The translations under genes were made by a program, and so were the position numbers. Of a stretch of DNA of 5,648 bases, positions 1 to 5,584 are shown one piece after another (positions within the stretch are counted from its first letter, which is position 1; each line of letters opens with the position of its first letter). The notes beneath the pieces are model-generated. The model saw nothing but the letters and a program-made list of their open reading frames with translations, had not been told where the DNA came from and did no database searches. This DNA is from Gammaproteobacteria bacterium (GTDB lineage: Bacteria > Pseudomonadota > Gammaproteobacteria > Xanthomonadales > Xanthomonadaceae). The stretch covers positions 1 to 5,648 of the forward strand of contig JANYBA010000093.1 of assembly GCA_025360985.1 (NCBI GenBank), written 5' to 3'.

Positions 1-1639
1 CACGCGATTCCTTGCGGTTTTCCGCCGACACCATCGTGACCACGGCCTGGCCGAGCAGGTTCTGCAGTTCCAGCGTTTCGATCAGGTCGGAATTCCAGAT
101 CAACGAGCGATCCGACACCTTGACGTCCTCGAACGACTTGAAGACTTCGCGGATCTTGGCCACCCCCTGCTGCAGGGTCTCGCCGGTGCGGAACACCGCG
201 GCGTCGTTTTGCATGGTGCGCTGCATGGTATTGCGGATTTCCGCGGTCGGGGTGCCGCCGTTGGCGTTGCGCAGCTTGTCGAAATTCGCCAGCGACTGGT
301 CGCAGGCCGAGGCCGGCAAGGAGTTGTGGGTTTGCGCAGGCTTGATCGTTTCGGCGCAGCGATTGGCGACCGCGCGGCCGAACACGACCAGGTCCAGCAG
401 CGAGTTCGAACCCAGCCGATTGGCGCCATGCACCGACACGCAGGCGGCTTCGCCGATGGCGTACAGGCCAGGCACGACGGAGTTCGGATCGCCGTCCTTC
501 AAGGTCACCACTTCGCCGTGGTAATTGGTCTGCAAGCCGCCCATGTTGTAGTGCACGGTCGGCAGCACCGGGATCGGTTGCTTGGTCACGTCGACGCCGG
601 CGAAGATCTTCGCGGTCTCGGCGATGCCGGGCAGCTTTTCGTGGATGACCGCCGGATCGAGATGCGTGAGGTCGAGGTGGATATGGTCCATGAGCGGACC
701 GACGCCGCGGCCTTCGCGGATCTCGATGGTCATCGAGCGGCTGACCATGTCGCGCGGGGCGAGGTCCTTCACGCTCGGAGCGTAGCGTTCCATGAAACGC
801 TCGCCGTTGGAGTTGCGCAGGATGCCGCCTTCGCCGCGCACGCCTTCGGTGATCAGCATGCCGGCGCCGTAGACGCCGGTCGGGTGGAACTGAACGAACT
901 CCATGTCCTGCAGGGGCAAGCCGGCGCGCAGCGCCATGCCGCCGCCGTCGCCGGTGCAGGTATGGGCCGAGGTCGCGGAAAAATAGGCGCGACCATAACC
1001 GCCGGTCGCCAGCACCGTGCCCTGGGCGCGGAACAGGTGCAAGGTGCCTTCGGCCATGTCCAGTGCGAGCACGCCGCGGCAGGCGCCGTCGGAATCCATG
1101 ATCAGGTCGAGCGCGAAATACTCGATGAAGAACTTGGCATCGTGCTTGAGCGACTGCTGGTAAAGCGTGTGCAGGATGGCGTGGCCGGTGCGGTCGGCGG
1201 CGGCGCAGGTGCGCTGCGCCGGCGGGCCTTCGCCGTACTTGGTGGTCATGCCGCCGAACGGCCGCTGGTAGATCTTGCCGTCCTCGGTGCGCGAGAACGG
1301 CACGCCCTGGTGCTCGAGTTCGATGACCGCTGCCATGGCATTGCGGCACATGTATTCGATCGCGTCCTGGTCGCCCAACCAGTCCGAACCCTTGACGGTA
1401 TCGAAGAAGTGGTAGCGCCAGTCGTCTTCGCCCATGTTGCCGAGCGCGGCCGACATGCCGCCCTGCGCCGCGACCGTGTGCGAACGGGTCGGAAACACCT
1501 TGCTGATGCAGGCGGTCTGCAGACCTTTCGCCGCCAACCCGAAGGTCGCGCGCAAGCCGGCGCCGCCGGCGCCGACCACCACCATGTCGTATTTGTGCTC
1601 GACAATCTTATAAACAGCAGGCTTGTAGGCAGCAGTCAT
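1..1639 (-). CDS. sdhA: Succinate dehydrogenase flavoprotein subunit SdhA (3' end cut by window edge)
   Basis: Catalytic subunit of complex II. It oxidises succinate to fumarate with covalently bound FAD and passes electrons to the SdhB Fe-S clusters, on the cytoplasmic face of the inner membrane. The frame is open from ATG 1639 to the edge, giving 546 codons; family members have about 590-600 residues, so roughly 50 are missing. Visible landmarks: dinucleotide-binding [12 protein letters not shown] (about residues 20-31); flavinylation motif [10 protein letters not shown] with FAD-linking His54; QFHPTG with His252; LAPRD with Arg296, aligning with the catalytic Arg286 of E. coli; PTVHYNMGG with His363; [10 protein letters not shown] with Arg408. 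All expected active-site residues are present. The visible end, ENRKESR, lies just before the usual GAH motif. It follows sdhD after 20 nt with no clear Shine-Dalgarno. sdhB should follow outside the window. Identity is near certain. Confidence 0.98.
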   Translation of the reverse strand, partial: MTAAYKPAVYKIVEHKYDMVVVGAGGAGLRATFGLAAKGLQTACISKVFPTRSHTVAAQGGMSAALGNMGEDDWRYHFFDTVKGSDWLGDQDAIEYMCRNAMAAVIELEHQGVPFSRTEDGKIYQRPFGGMTTKYGEGPPAQRTCAAADRTGHAILHTLYQQSLKHDAKFFIEYFALDLIMDSDGACRGVLALDMAEGTLHLFRAQGTVLATGGYGRAYFSATSAHTCTGDGGGMALRAGLPLQDMEFVQFHPTGVYGAGMLITEGVRGEGGILRNSNGERFMERYAPSVKDLAPRDMVSRSMTIEIREGRGVGPLMDHIHLDLTHLDPAVIHEKLPGIAETAKIFAGVDVTKQPIPVLPTVHYNMGGLQTNYHGEVVTLKDGDPNSVVPGLYAIGEAACVSVHGANRLGSNSLLDLVVFGRAVANRCAETIKPAQTHNSLPASACDQSLANFDKLRNANGGTPTAEIRNTMQRTMQNDAAVFRTGETLQQGVAKIREVFKSFEDVKVSDRSLIWNSDLIETLELQNLLGQAVVTMVSAENRKESR

Positions 1640-1659
1640 GGTTGGTTTGGACAATCAGG

Positions 1660-2037
1660 TCAGGCGGTGACGACGATGCGCGCGATCGCCAGCAGCGCGG
1701 CGATGGCGGCGAGGGCGTAGGCGAACTTGCTGGCGACCTGCAGGGCGATTTCCTGCCAGCCGTGCACGTAGTCTTCGATCACGACCTGCACGCCCAAACG
1801 GGCGTGCCAGAGCAGCGCCAGCACGAAGGCCGACAACAGGCAGGCGCTCACGGGATCGGCGATGCGTTCGCGCGCGGCGATCTGGTCGCCACCGATCATG
1901 CCCAGGGCGAACCAGGCGAACCACGGCGTGAGCAGCATCAAGGCCACGGCCGTCATCCGTTGCAGCCACCAGTGCCCGACGCCGTCCTTGGCCGAGCCCA
2001 GGCCGCGTGCGCGGGCAAGAGGATCCCGTAGGCTCAT
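1660..2037 (-). CDS. sdhD: Succinate dehydrogenase membrane anchor subunit SdhD
   Basis: Small hydrophobic anchor of complex II, 125 aa. With SdhC it holds SdhAB to the inner membrane, ligates haem b and forms part of the ubiquinone site. The N-terminus carries the family motif GSAKDGVGHWWLQRMTAVAL (residues 14-33). Three membrane segments are visible at about residues 28-50, 62-86 and 95-123. His78 in the HARLGVQVVIEDYVH stretch matches the haem-ligating histidine of E. coli SdhD (His71). Asp89-Tyr90 match the DY pair at the quinone site. The start codon overlaps the sdhC stop as ATGA, and no good Shine-Dalgarno precedes it, so translation is probably coupled to sdhC. The length is normal for the family. 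Confidence 0.96.
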   Translation of the reverse strand: MSLRDPLARARGLGSAKDGVGHWWLQRMTAVALMLLTPWFAWFALGMIGGDQIAARERIADPVSACLLSAFVLALLWHARLGVQVVIEDYVHGWQEIALQVASKFAYALAAIAALLAIARIVVTA

Positions 2038-2435
2038 GCCGAGCCGCCCGCAGCGAGCCCGAGGTAGACGATCGTCGCCGTCAGTACCAGGGTCAGCGCG
2101 ACCACGACGTAACCGCTGGCGTAGGCGCGGGGCAACTCGAAGCCCCAGCCGACGTCCCAGAGCAGGTGCCGGATGCCGTTGAGGAAGTGGTAGACCAGGG
2201 ACGCAACAAAAGCCGCCAGCGCGAGCTTGCCGGCGAGGGATCCCGCGAGCGCCTGGAAGCCGGCGAAGCTTTGCCCTTCCCCTGCGATCGCGAGCAGCCA
2301 GGCGACCAGCGCGAAAGCACCCAGCGCGAGCGCCACGCCGGTCGCGCGGTGCAGGATAGACAGGACGCTGGTCAGCTGCGGCCGGTAGACCTGGCCGATC
2401 ATGAAAGGAGAAAGTGGACGTTCGCGCGTCGACAT
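2034..2435 (-). CDS. sdhC: Succinate dehydrogenase cytochrome b556 subunit SdhC
   Basis: Cytochrome b anchor subunit of complex II, 133 aa. The N-terminal RPLSPFMIGQVYRPQLTSVLSILHR region is typical of the SdhC family. Ser26 and Arg30 in SILHR correspond to the quinone-site Ser27 and Arg31 of E. coli. His83 in VYHFLNGIRHLLWD corresponds to haem ligand His84. Three hydrophobic helices are visible at about residues 31-51, 66-90 and 105-128. The chosen start (2435) gives the full conserved N-terminus; the next in-frame ATG (2402, Met12) would remove the RPLSPF part. Shine-Dalgarno complementarity before the start is poor. It lies 56 nt after the sdhAF4-like gene and overlaps sdhD by 4 nt. Confidence 0.96.
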   Translation of the reverse strand: MSTRERPLSPFMIGQVYRPQLTSVLSILHRATGVALALGAFALVAWLLAIAGEGQSFAGFQALAGSLAGKLALAAFVASLVYHFLNGIRHLLWDVGWGFELPRAYASGYVVVALTLVLTATIVYLGLAAGGSA

Positions 2436-2454
2436 TGGCGTCTCGGGGTGTTGT

Positions 2455-2486
2455 GACCAGGGATGGTCGCGCCCGGGGATCGGGCG
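2455..2486 (-). promoter_or_regulatory. Two adjacent hairpins in the sdhAF4-sdhC spacer
   Basis: The 56-nt spacer (2436-2491) contains two perfect inverted repeats separated by one base. In plus coordinates, the first is CGCCCG/CGGGCG, arms 2470-2475 and 2481-2486, with a 5-nt loop. The second is GACCA/TGGTC, arms 2455-2459 and 2464-2468, with a 4-nt loop. On the sdh transcript they would fold between the sdhAF4 stop and the sdhC start, ending about 20 nt before the sdhC ATG. No T-run follows, so a simple Rho-independent terminator is unlikely. A processing, stability or partial-attenuation element is possible. The repeats are observed; the function is inferred. Confidence 0.45.
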
Positions 2487-2491
2487 TGGCC

Positions 2492-2671
2492 TCAGAAATC
2501 GATGCAGCGGCCGTTCTTCTCCCAGTCGCCGAAGCGGGTCGGTTCGGCTCCGCCGCGACCGCCGATCTCCATCGGGAGTTCGGGCGTGGCGGGGTTCGAA
2601 GGGGTTGGCGACTCCGGCTTCGGCGCGGGCGGAGCGCTGCTTTGGCCTATCATCGACGGCGGGGAAACCAT
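2492..2671 (-). CDS. SDHAF4-like (DUF1674) succinate dehydrogenase assembly factor
   Basis: A 59-codon gene ending in EPTRFGDWEKNGRCIDF followed by TGA. This C-terminal block, preceded by EIGGRGGA, is the diagnostic motif of the SDHAF4/Sdh8 family (DUF1674); the human protein ends almost identically. In mitochondria the factor binds flavinylated SDHA before it joins SDHB and limits its oxidative side reactions. The same role here, in the cytoplasm, is inferred from motif and position. Residues 1-33 are a Pro/Ser/Ala-rich, probably disordered leader (SSAPPAPKPESPTPSNPATP) with no signal peptide, as is common in the family. An in-frame TAA at 2681-2683 limits the start to ATG 2671 or ATG 2653; neither has a Shine-Dalgarno. 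It is the first gene before sdhC on the same strand, divergent from ygfZ. The family call is strong; the start is uncertain. Confidence 0.9.
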   Translation of the reverse strand: MVSPPSMIGQSSAPPAPKPESPTPSNPATPELPMEIGGRGGAEPTRFGDWEKNGRCIDF

Positions 2672-2677
2672 GCGCCC

Positions 2678-2706
2678 ATGTTAAGTCCCGCCCCCGAGAC
2701 GTTCAA
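2678..2706 (-). promoter_or_regulatory. Candidate sigma-70 promoter for the sdh operon
   Basis: Read on the minus strand: TTGAAC (2706-2701), 17-nt spacer, TAACAT (2683-2678). Each box matches four of six consensus bases and the spacing is ideal. The predicted transcription start, around 2670-2672, falls on the first ATG of the sdhAF4-like gene (2671). The mRNA would then be leaderless, or would use ATG 2653 with an 18-nt leader. The promoter lies over the start region of divergent ygfZ. Inferred from sequence only. Confidence 0.4.
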
Positions 2707-2710
2707 GACA

Positions 2711-3577
2711 ATGATGGATTCCCAGGCCTTGCCGAGGCTGTCCGGCTTCTCGATCCTGCAGGCAAGTGGCGCGGAAGCGGCCGCATTCCTGCAAGCGCAG
2801 GCCATGAACGACGTCCTGGCGCTGGCGCTGGGCCAGTGGCAGTGGAATGGCTGGCTCAATCCCAAGGGCCGGGTGATCGCCCTGTTTGCCCTGCTTCGCG
2901 AGTCCGCGGACGCCTTCTTGCTGGTCCTGCCCGACTATCCCGCGGCTGACCTGCTGCCGCAGCTGCAGCGCTTCGTGTTCCGGGCCAAGGTGCGGATGCA
3001 GGCTCGCGACGACCTCGCCTGCGCCGGCGGTTTGGCGCCGTCGTCCACTGCGGCCGCCGTCGACCACGCGCTCGGCGACGAGGCCTCCGGCTGGAAACTG
3101 GATCTCGGCGGCGCGGGTGGACCCCGGCAACTCTGGCTGCTTCCCGGTGCTTCGGCGCGGATCGGCGACTCGAGTACCGCCTTCGACCAGGATTGGTTGG
3201 CGCTGGATATCGCCCACGGATTTCCGCGACTGGGTGAGTCCCAGCACGAAGCTTGGACGCCGCAAATGCTGGGGCTGGACCGGTTGAACGCCTACAGCCT
3301 GAAAAAGGGCTGCTATCCGGGCCAGGAAATCGTCGCCCGCACCCATTACCTCGGCCAGGCCAAACGCCATATGGTCCGCGTGGGCGGCAAAGGCCTGCAG
3401 GTCGGCCTCGAGTTGCAGGACGGAACAGAGCGTGCGGCCGGCACCATCGTCAGCGCGCGCGCCGATGGCGGCGAAGCCCTCGCCGTGATGGGAGCGACCG
3501 CGTCGTCGCTGCGCCTGGCAGGTGGAACTCAGGCGACGATCCTGCCCTTTTCAGAGGGCTTGGCGCGCCCGCTGTGA
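2711..3577 (+). CDS. ygfZ: YgfZ, folate-dependent Fe-S cluster/tRNA-modification protein
   Basis: Cytoplasmic GcvT-like tetrahydrofolate-binding protein, 288 aa from ATG 2711. YgfZ/IBA57 family members support assembly or repair of [4Fe-4S] clusters in enzymes such as MiaB. The family signature KGCYPGQEIVARTHYLGQAKR is at about residues 199-219, with the conserved Cys201. The N-terminal half shows the GcvT-like FLQAQAMNDV and NGWLNPKGRVIALF blocks (residues 26-61). The length is slightly below E. coli YgfZ (326 aa) and normal for the shorter Xanthomonadales form. The start is uncertain: ATG 2678 would add 11 residues (MLSPAPETFKT) but overlaps the candidate sdh -10 box; ATG 2714 is also possible. 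None has a convincing Shine-Dalgarno. The frame runs open back to 2414, but that stretch is antisense to the sdhAF4-like gene. It diverges from the sdh operon, a setting that suits a helper for Fe-S proteins such as SdhB. Confidence 0.93.
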   Translation: MMDSQALPRLSGFSILQASGAEAAAFLQAQAMNDVLALALGQWQWNGWLNPKGRVIALFALLRESADAFLLVLPDYPAADLLPQLQRFVFRAKVRMQARDDLACAGGLAPSSTAAAVDHALGDEASGWKLDLGGAGGPRQLWLLPGASARIGDSSTAFDQDWLALDIAHGFPRLGESQHEAWTPQMLGLDRLNAYSLKKGCYPGQEIVARTHYLGQAKRHMVRVGGKGLQVGLELQDGTERAAGTIVSARADGGEALAVMGATASSLRLAGGTQATILPFSEGLARPL

Positions 3578-3616
3578 TGCGGTTCACAGCCTCGAACTGC
3601 GCACTAGATACGCACA

Positions 3617-3645
3617 TTGGCGAACGCCCGCGGTTCTGCTATACC
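3617..3645 (+). promoter_or_regulatory. Candidate promoter for the PhnD-like gene
   Basis: TTGGCG (3617-3622), 17-nt spacer, TATACC (3640-3645). Each box matches four of six sigma-70 consensus bases. The predicted start at about 3652 leaves a leader of about 16 nt that still holds the ribosome binding site. This supports separate expression of the binding-protein gene from ygfZ, which ends 90 nt before it. Prediction only. Confidence 0.4.
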
Positions 3646-3652
3646 CATGCGC

Positions 3653-3660
3653 AGGGAGGT
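3653..3660 (+). promoter_or_regulatory. Strong ribosome binding site deciding the PhnD-like start
   Basis: AGGGAGGT lies 7 nt before ATG 3668 and is the clearest Shine-Dalgarno in the window. It selects ATG 3668 over an in-frame TTG at 3617 and ATG 3647, and the chosen start places a proper signal peptide at the N-terminus. Confidence 0.85.
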
Positions 3661-3667
3661 ACACGCC

Positions 3668-4579
3668 ATGAACAGGATCCAGGCCTTAGCGGGCGCCGTC
3701 GCATCGCTGGTTCTCACCGGCGCGCTTGCCGGAGCTGCGTCTGCCGCCACCTATACGGTGACGGTCGAGCCCAATTACCCGCCAGCCCAGGCGCTGGAGG
3801 TCTACAAGCCCCTGCTCGACTACCTGTCGAAAGCCACCGGCAATACTTTCGTCCTCAAACCCGGCGCCAACTACCACGTCTACTGGCGCGACATGCGCGC
3901 CGCGACGCCGGTGGATTTCGCCTTCGAGGAAGCGCATTTCACCGACTACCGGATCAGCCACCAGCGCTTCACGCCGCTGGTGCGGGTCTCGGATCCGACC
4001 AAGTACATGCTGCTCGCGGACGCCGAAAGCGCCACCGACGGGACGCACGGCCTGATTGGCCGGCGCATCGCCTGTATGTCGGCGCCGAGCATGGGCTACC
4101 TGCTCTTGGGCGAGTGGTACAAGAACCCGATCGCACAGCCGGAAGTCGTATCGACGGCGGCAAGCTGGAAAGACGGCGTCGAGATGGTGTTCGCCACCGA
4201 ATCCGAAGGCGCGATGGTGCCGAGCTATATCGCCCAAACCTACCCGAACCTGGTGCCGGTCGCGACCTCCCGTGAGTTCGTCGGCCGGGCCTTTTCAGCC
4301 GCGCCCACGGTGCCCACGGTGGTCCGCCAGGCGGTTACCGCCGCCCTGCTGAAATTGCGGTCGCCCGACATCCTCGGCGAACTCGGCGCGACTTCCTTCG
4401 TCAACGCGGCGGCGTCCGACTACGCCGGCAGCGAACGACTGCTGCGCGATGTCTTCGGCTACCAGGCGGTTCGGGGCAGTGCGCCTGCTCCGGCCCCCGC
4501 CGCCCCGCCCGGGACAGCAAAGCCCGCCAAGCAACAACAGGGCCTGACCGTGAAGGCCCAGTCCGGCGGCGGTCGATAA
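3668..4579 (+). CDS. Secreted PhnD-like substrate-binding protein (phosphate/phosphite/phosphonate-binding superfamily), orphan
   Basis: 303-aa periplasmic protein. A Sec signal peptide spans residues 1-26 (MNR, hydrophobic Ala/Leu/Val core, cleavage after ASA). There is no lipobox cysteine, so it is likely soluble. The mature part starts with YTVTVEPNYPPAQALEVYKPLLDYLSKATG, the opening of PhnD/PF12974-type binding proteins, followed by VDFAFEEAHFTDYR (82-95) and LIGRRIACMSAPSMGYLLLGEWY (129-151), the equivalent of the hinge and ligand loop. In classical PhnD that loop reads roughly DPxSTSGY; here it is SAPSMGY, so the ligand may differ. Residues 270-303 are an Ala/Pro/Gly/Gln/Lys-rich tail, probably disordered. 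No permease or ATPase gene is adjacent. It could serve a distant transporter or feed a sensor. The family assignment is good; the substrate is unknown. Confidence 0.8.
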   Translation: MNRIQALAGAVASLVLTGALAGAASAATYTVTVEPNYPPAQALEVYKPLLDYLSKATGNTFVLKPGANYHVYWRDMRAATPVDFAFEEAHFTDYRISHQRFTPLVRVSDPTKYMLLADAESATDGTHGLIGRRIACMSAPSMGYLLLGEWYKNPIAQPEVVSTAASWKDGVEMVFATESEGAMVPSYIAQTYPNLVPVATSREFVGRAFSAAPTVPTVVRQAVTAALLKLRSPDILGELGATSFVNAAASDYAGSERLLRDVFGYQAVRGSAPAPAPAAPPGTAKPAKQQQGLTVKAQSGGGR

Positions 4580-4611
4580 ACGCGTCGTCCTGATCGGCGC
4601 GCGGGGTTTAC

Positions 4612-4657
4612 TCGATCTCGAAGGCTATTCGATCTCGAAGGCTATTCTATTTCGAAG
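4612..4657. repeat. 17-bp tandem repeat over the 3' end of the cyclase gene
   Basis: TCGATCTCGAAGGCTAT occurs twice head to tail (4612-4628 and 4629-4645), followed by a diverged third start TCTATTTCGAAG (4646-4657, 10 of 12 bases matching). Read on the minus strand, each unit spells TTC GA(G/A) AT(C/A) GA(G/A) and then a stop codon: Phe-Glu-Ile-Glu-stop, the true C-terminus of the cyclase, repeated twice more in its 3' trailer. Because 17 is not a multiple of 3, successive copies are out of frame with each other. Confidence 0.85.
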
Positions 4658-5544
4658 AAAATGGTGTCGGACACGTTGACGGCGACGGCCTGGCCCATGC
4701 TGATCGTGCCCGACTTGCGCAGGTGCAGCTCGTCGCGGTGCAGGCGCAGTTCGTTGTCCTGGCCTATGCAGACATAGGTGGCGTTGGTCGAACGGTCGGC
4801 GATGACGAAATGGCCGCGCTTGAATTCGATCTGGGCGTGGGTGCGACTGACCCAATCGGCCTCGACGACCAACTGGTTGGTGGCCTCGCGTCCCATCATG
4901 AACGGGTCGGAGTTCTCGTCGAGCGTGATCAGGCGATCCCGGTGCCGGATGCGCAAGCGCGAGCCGGGCGGCGCCTGGGCCGCGTGGTCTCCTATGCGGA
5001 TGGCGCTCTGCACCATCGTCATGCCGGACGTGTCTTCCTGCCAGACCACGTCGACGATCTCGATCGGCAGCAGCTTGCCGCTCACGCGCGCCCGGCCAAG
5101 GCTGCGGATTTCCGGCAATTTTCCCGCGAGTTCCTTGACGCTGGCGGCGGTGGTGACGATTTGCTCGCGCTTGGCCAGGGCTGCCATCCGCGCCGCGACG
5201 TTGACCGCGTCGCCGTAGATGTCTCCGCCCTCCTCGAGGGCATCGCCATGGTGGAAACCGATGCGCACGGCAAGGTTGTCGCGGACGAAATTGATGTCGC
5301 GCGCCATCTTGCGCTGCATGTCGCAGGCCGCGAGCACGCCGTTGAGCGGCCCGGGCAGCGTGCACATGACTTCGTCGCCGATGGTCTTGACCACCCGGCC
5401 GCCGTGCTGGACGCAAATCTCGCCGAGCGCATCGAGCACCATCGCGATCAGGCGGCGCGCCTCGACATCGCCCTTGGTCTCGAACAGGCGGGTGCTGCCG
5501 CTGACATCGGCGAACAGTATGGTTTGGGGCCGGGACTGGCTCAT
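4642..5544 (-). CDS. Class III adenylate cyclase with C-terminal FHA domain
   Basis: 300-aa protein with no signal peptide or membrane segment, so cytoplasmic. Residues about 5-168 form a class III nucleotidyl cyclase domain. Metal aspartates are Asp13 (LFADVSGSTRLFE) and Asp57 (KTIGDEV). The ATP-selecting pair is Lys53 and Asp108 (GGDIYGDAVNVAARM). Asn115 and Arg119 are the transition-state residues. All are present, so it should make cAMP from ATP, probably as a homodimer. Residues about 196-282 form an FHA phosphothreonine-binding domain: GR (218-219), SRTH (233-236), and DRSTNATYV with Asn254, where the usual NGT is NAT. The FHA domain suggests control by a Ser/Thr kinase or recruitment to a phosphorylated partner; no kinase is visible here. 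ATG 5544 starts directly at the cyclase motif and has no Shine-Dalgarno. It lies 40 nt after an unidentified gene on the same strand and converges with the PhnD-like gene. Confidence 0.93.
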   Translation of the reverse strand: MSQSRPQTILFADVSGSTRLFETKGDVEARRLIAMVLDALGEICVQHGGRVVKTIGDEVMCTLPGPLNGVLAACDMQRKMARDINFVRDNLAVRIGFHHGDALEEGGDIYGDAVNVAARMAALAKREQIVTTAASVKELAGKLPEIRSLGRARVSGKLLPIEIVDVVWQEDTSGMTMVQSAIRIGDHAAQAPPGSRLRIRHRDRLITLDENSDPFMMGREATNQLVVEADWVSRTHAQIEFKRGHFVIADRSTNATYVCIGQDNELRLHRDELHLRKSGTISMGQAVAVNVSDTIFFEIE

Positions 5545-5551
5545 GTGCCGA

Positions 5552-5557
5552 AGTATA
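5552..5557 (-). promoter_or_regulatory. Candidate -10 box of the cyclase gene
   Basis: TATACT on the minus strand matches five of six consensus bases and ends 7 nt before ATG 5544, so transcription from it would begin at or next to the start codon. No good -35 box is seen at 16-18 nt (GTTTAT at best). The cyclase gene may equally be read through from the gene 40 nt upstream. Confidence 0.35.
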
Positions 5558-5584
5558 GCCGGGGGGTTGCCCGGATAAACGGGC

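Noticed and set aside
209..1720. Plus-strand open frame of 503 codons
   Set aside because: It is the exact antisense of sdhA codons in phase. Its His/Gly/Val/Ala/Arg-rich product has no recognisable domain. High GC keeps the frame free of stops.
2414..2710. N-terminal extension of YgfZ up to 2414
   Set aside because: The added 99 residues are antisense to sdhC and the sdhAF4-like gene and have no match to YgfZ N-termini; conserved sequence begins shortly after 2711.
3253..4275. Plus-strand 340-codon frame bridging ygfZ and the PhnD-like gene
   Set aside because: Out of frame with both recognised proteins, Arg-rich, and it runs across the intergenic promoter and ribosome binding site.
4580..4611. 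Possible terminator between the convergent genes
   Set aside because: Only an interrupted AAAC-GCG/CGC-GTTT pairing with a 3-nt bulge and a long loop can be drawn, and there is no T-run on either strand.
4612..4657. CRISPR-like repeat
   Set aside because: Units are contiguous with no spacers, only 17 bp long and fewer than three full copies; they derive from the cyclase 3' end.
4625..5416. Minus-strand 263-codon frame overlapping the cyclase
   Set aside because: Arg/Pro/His-rich out-of-frame reading of the cyclase gene, typical of high-GC shadows.
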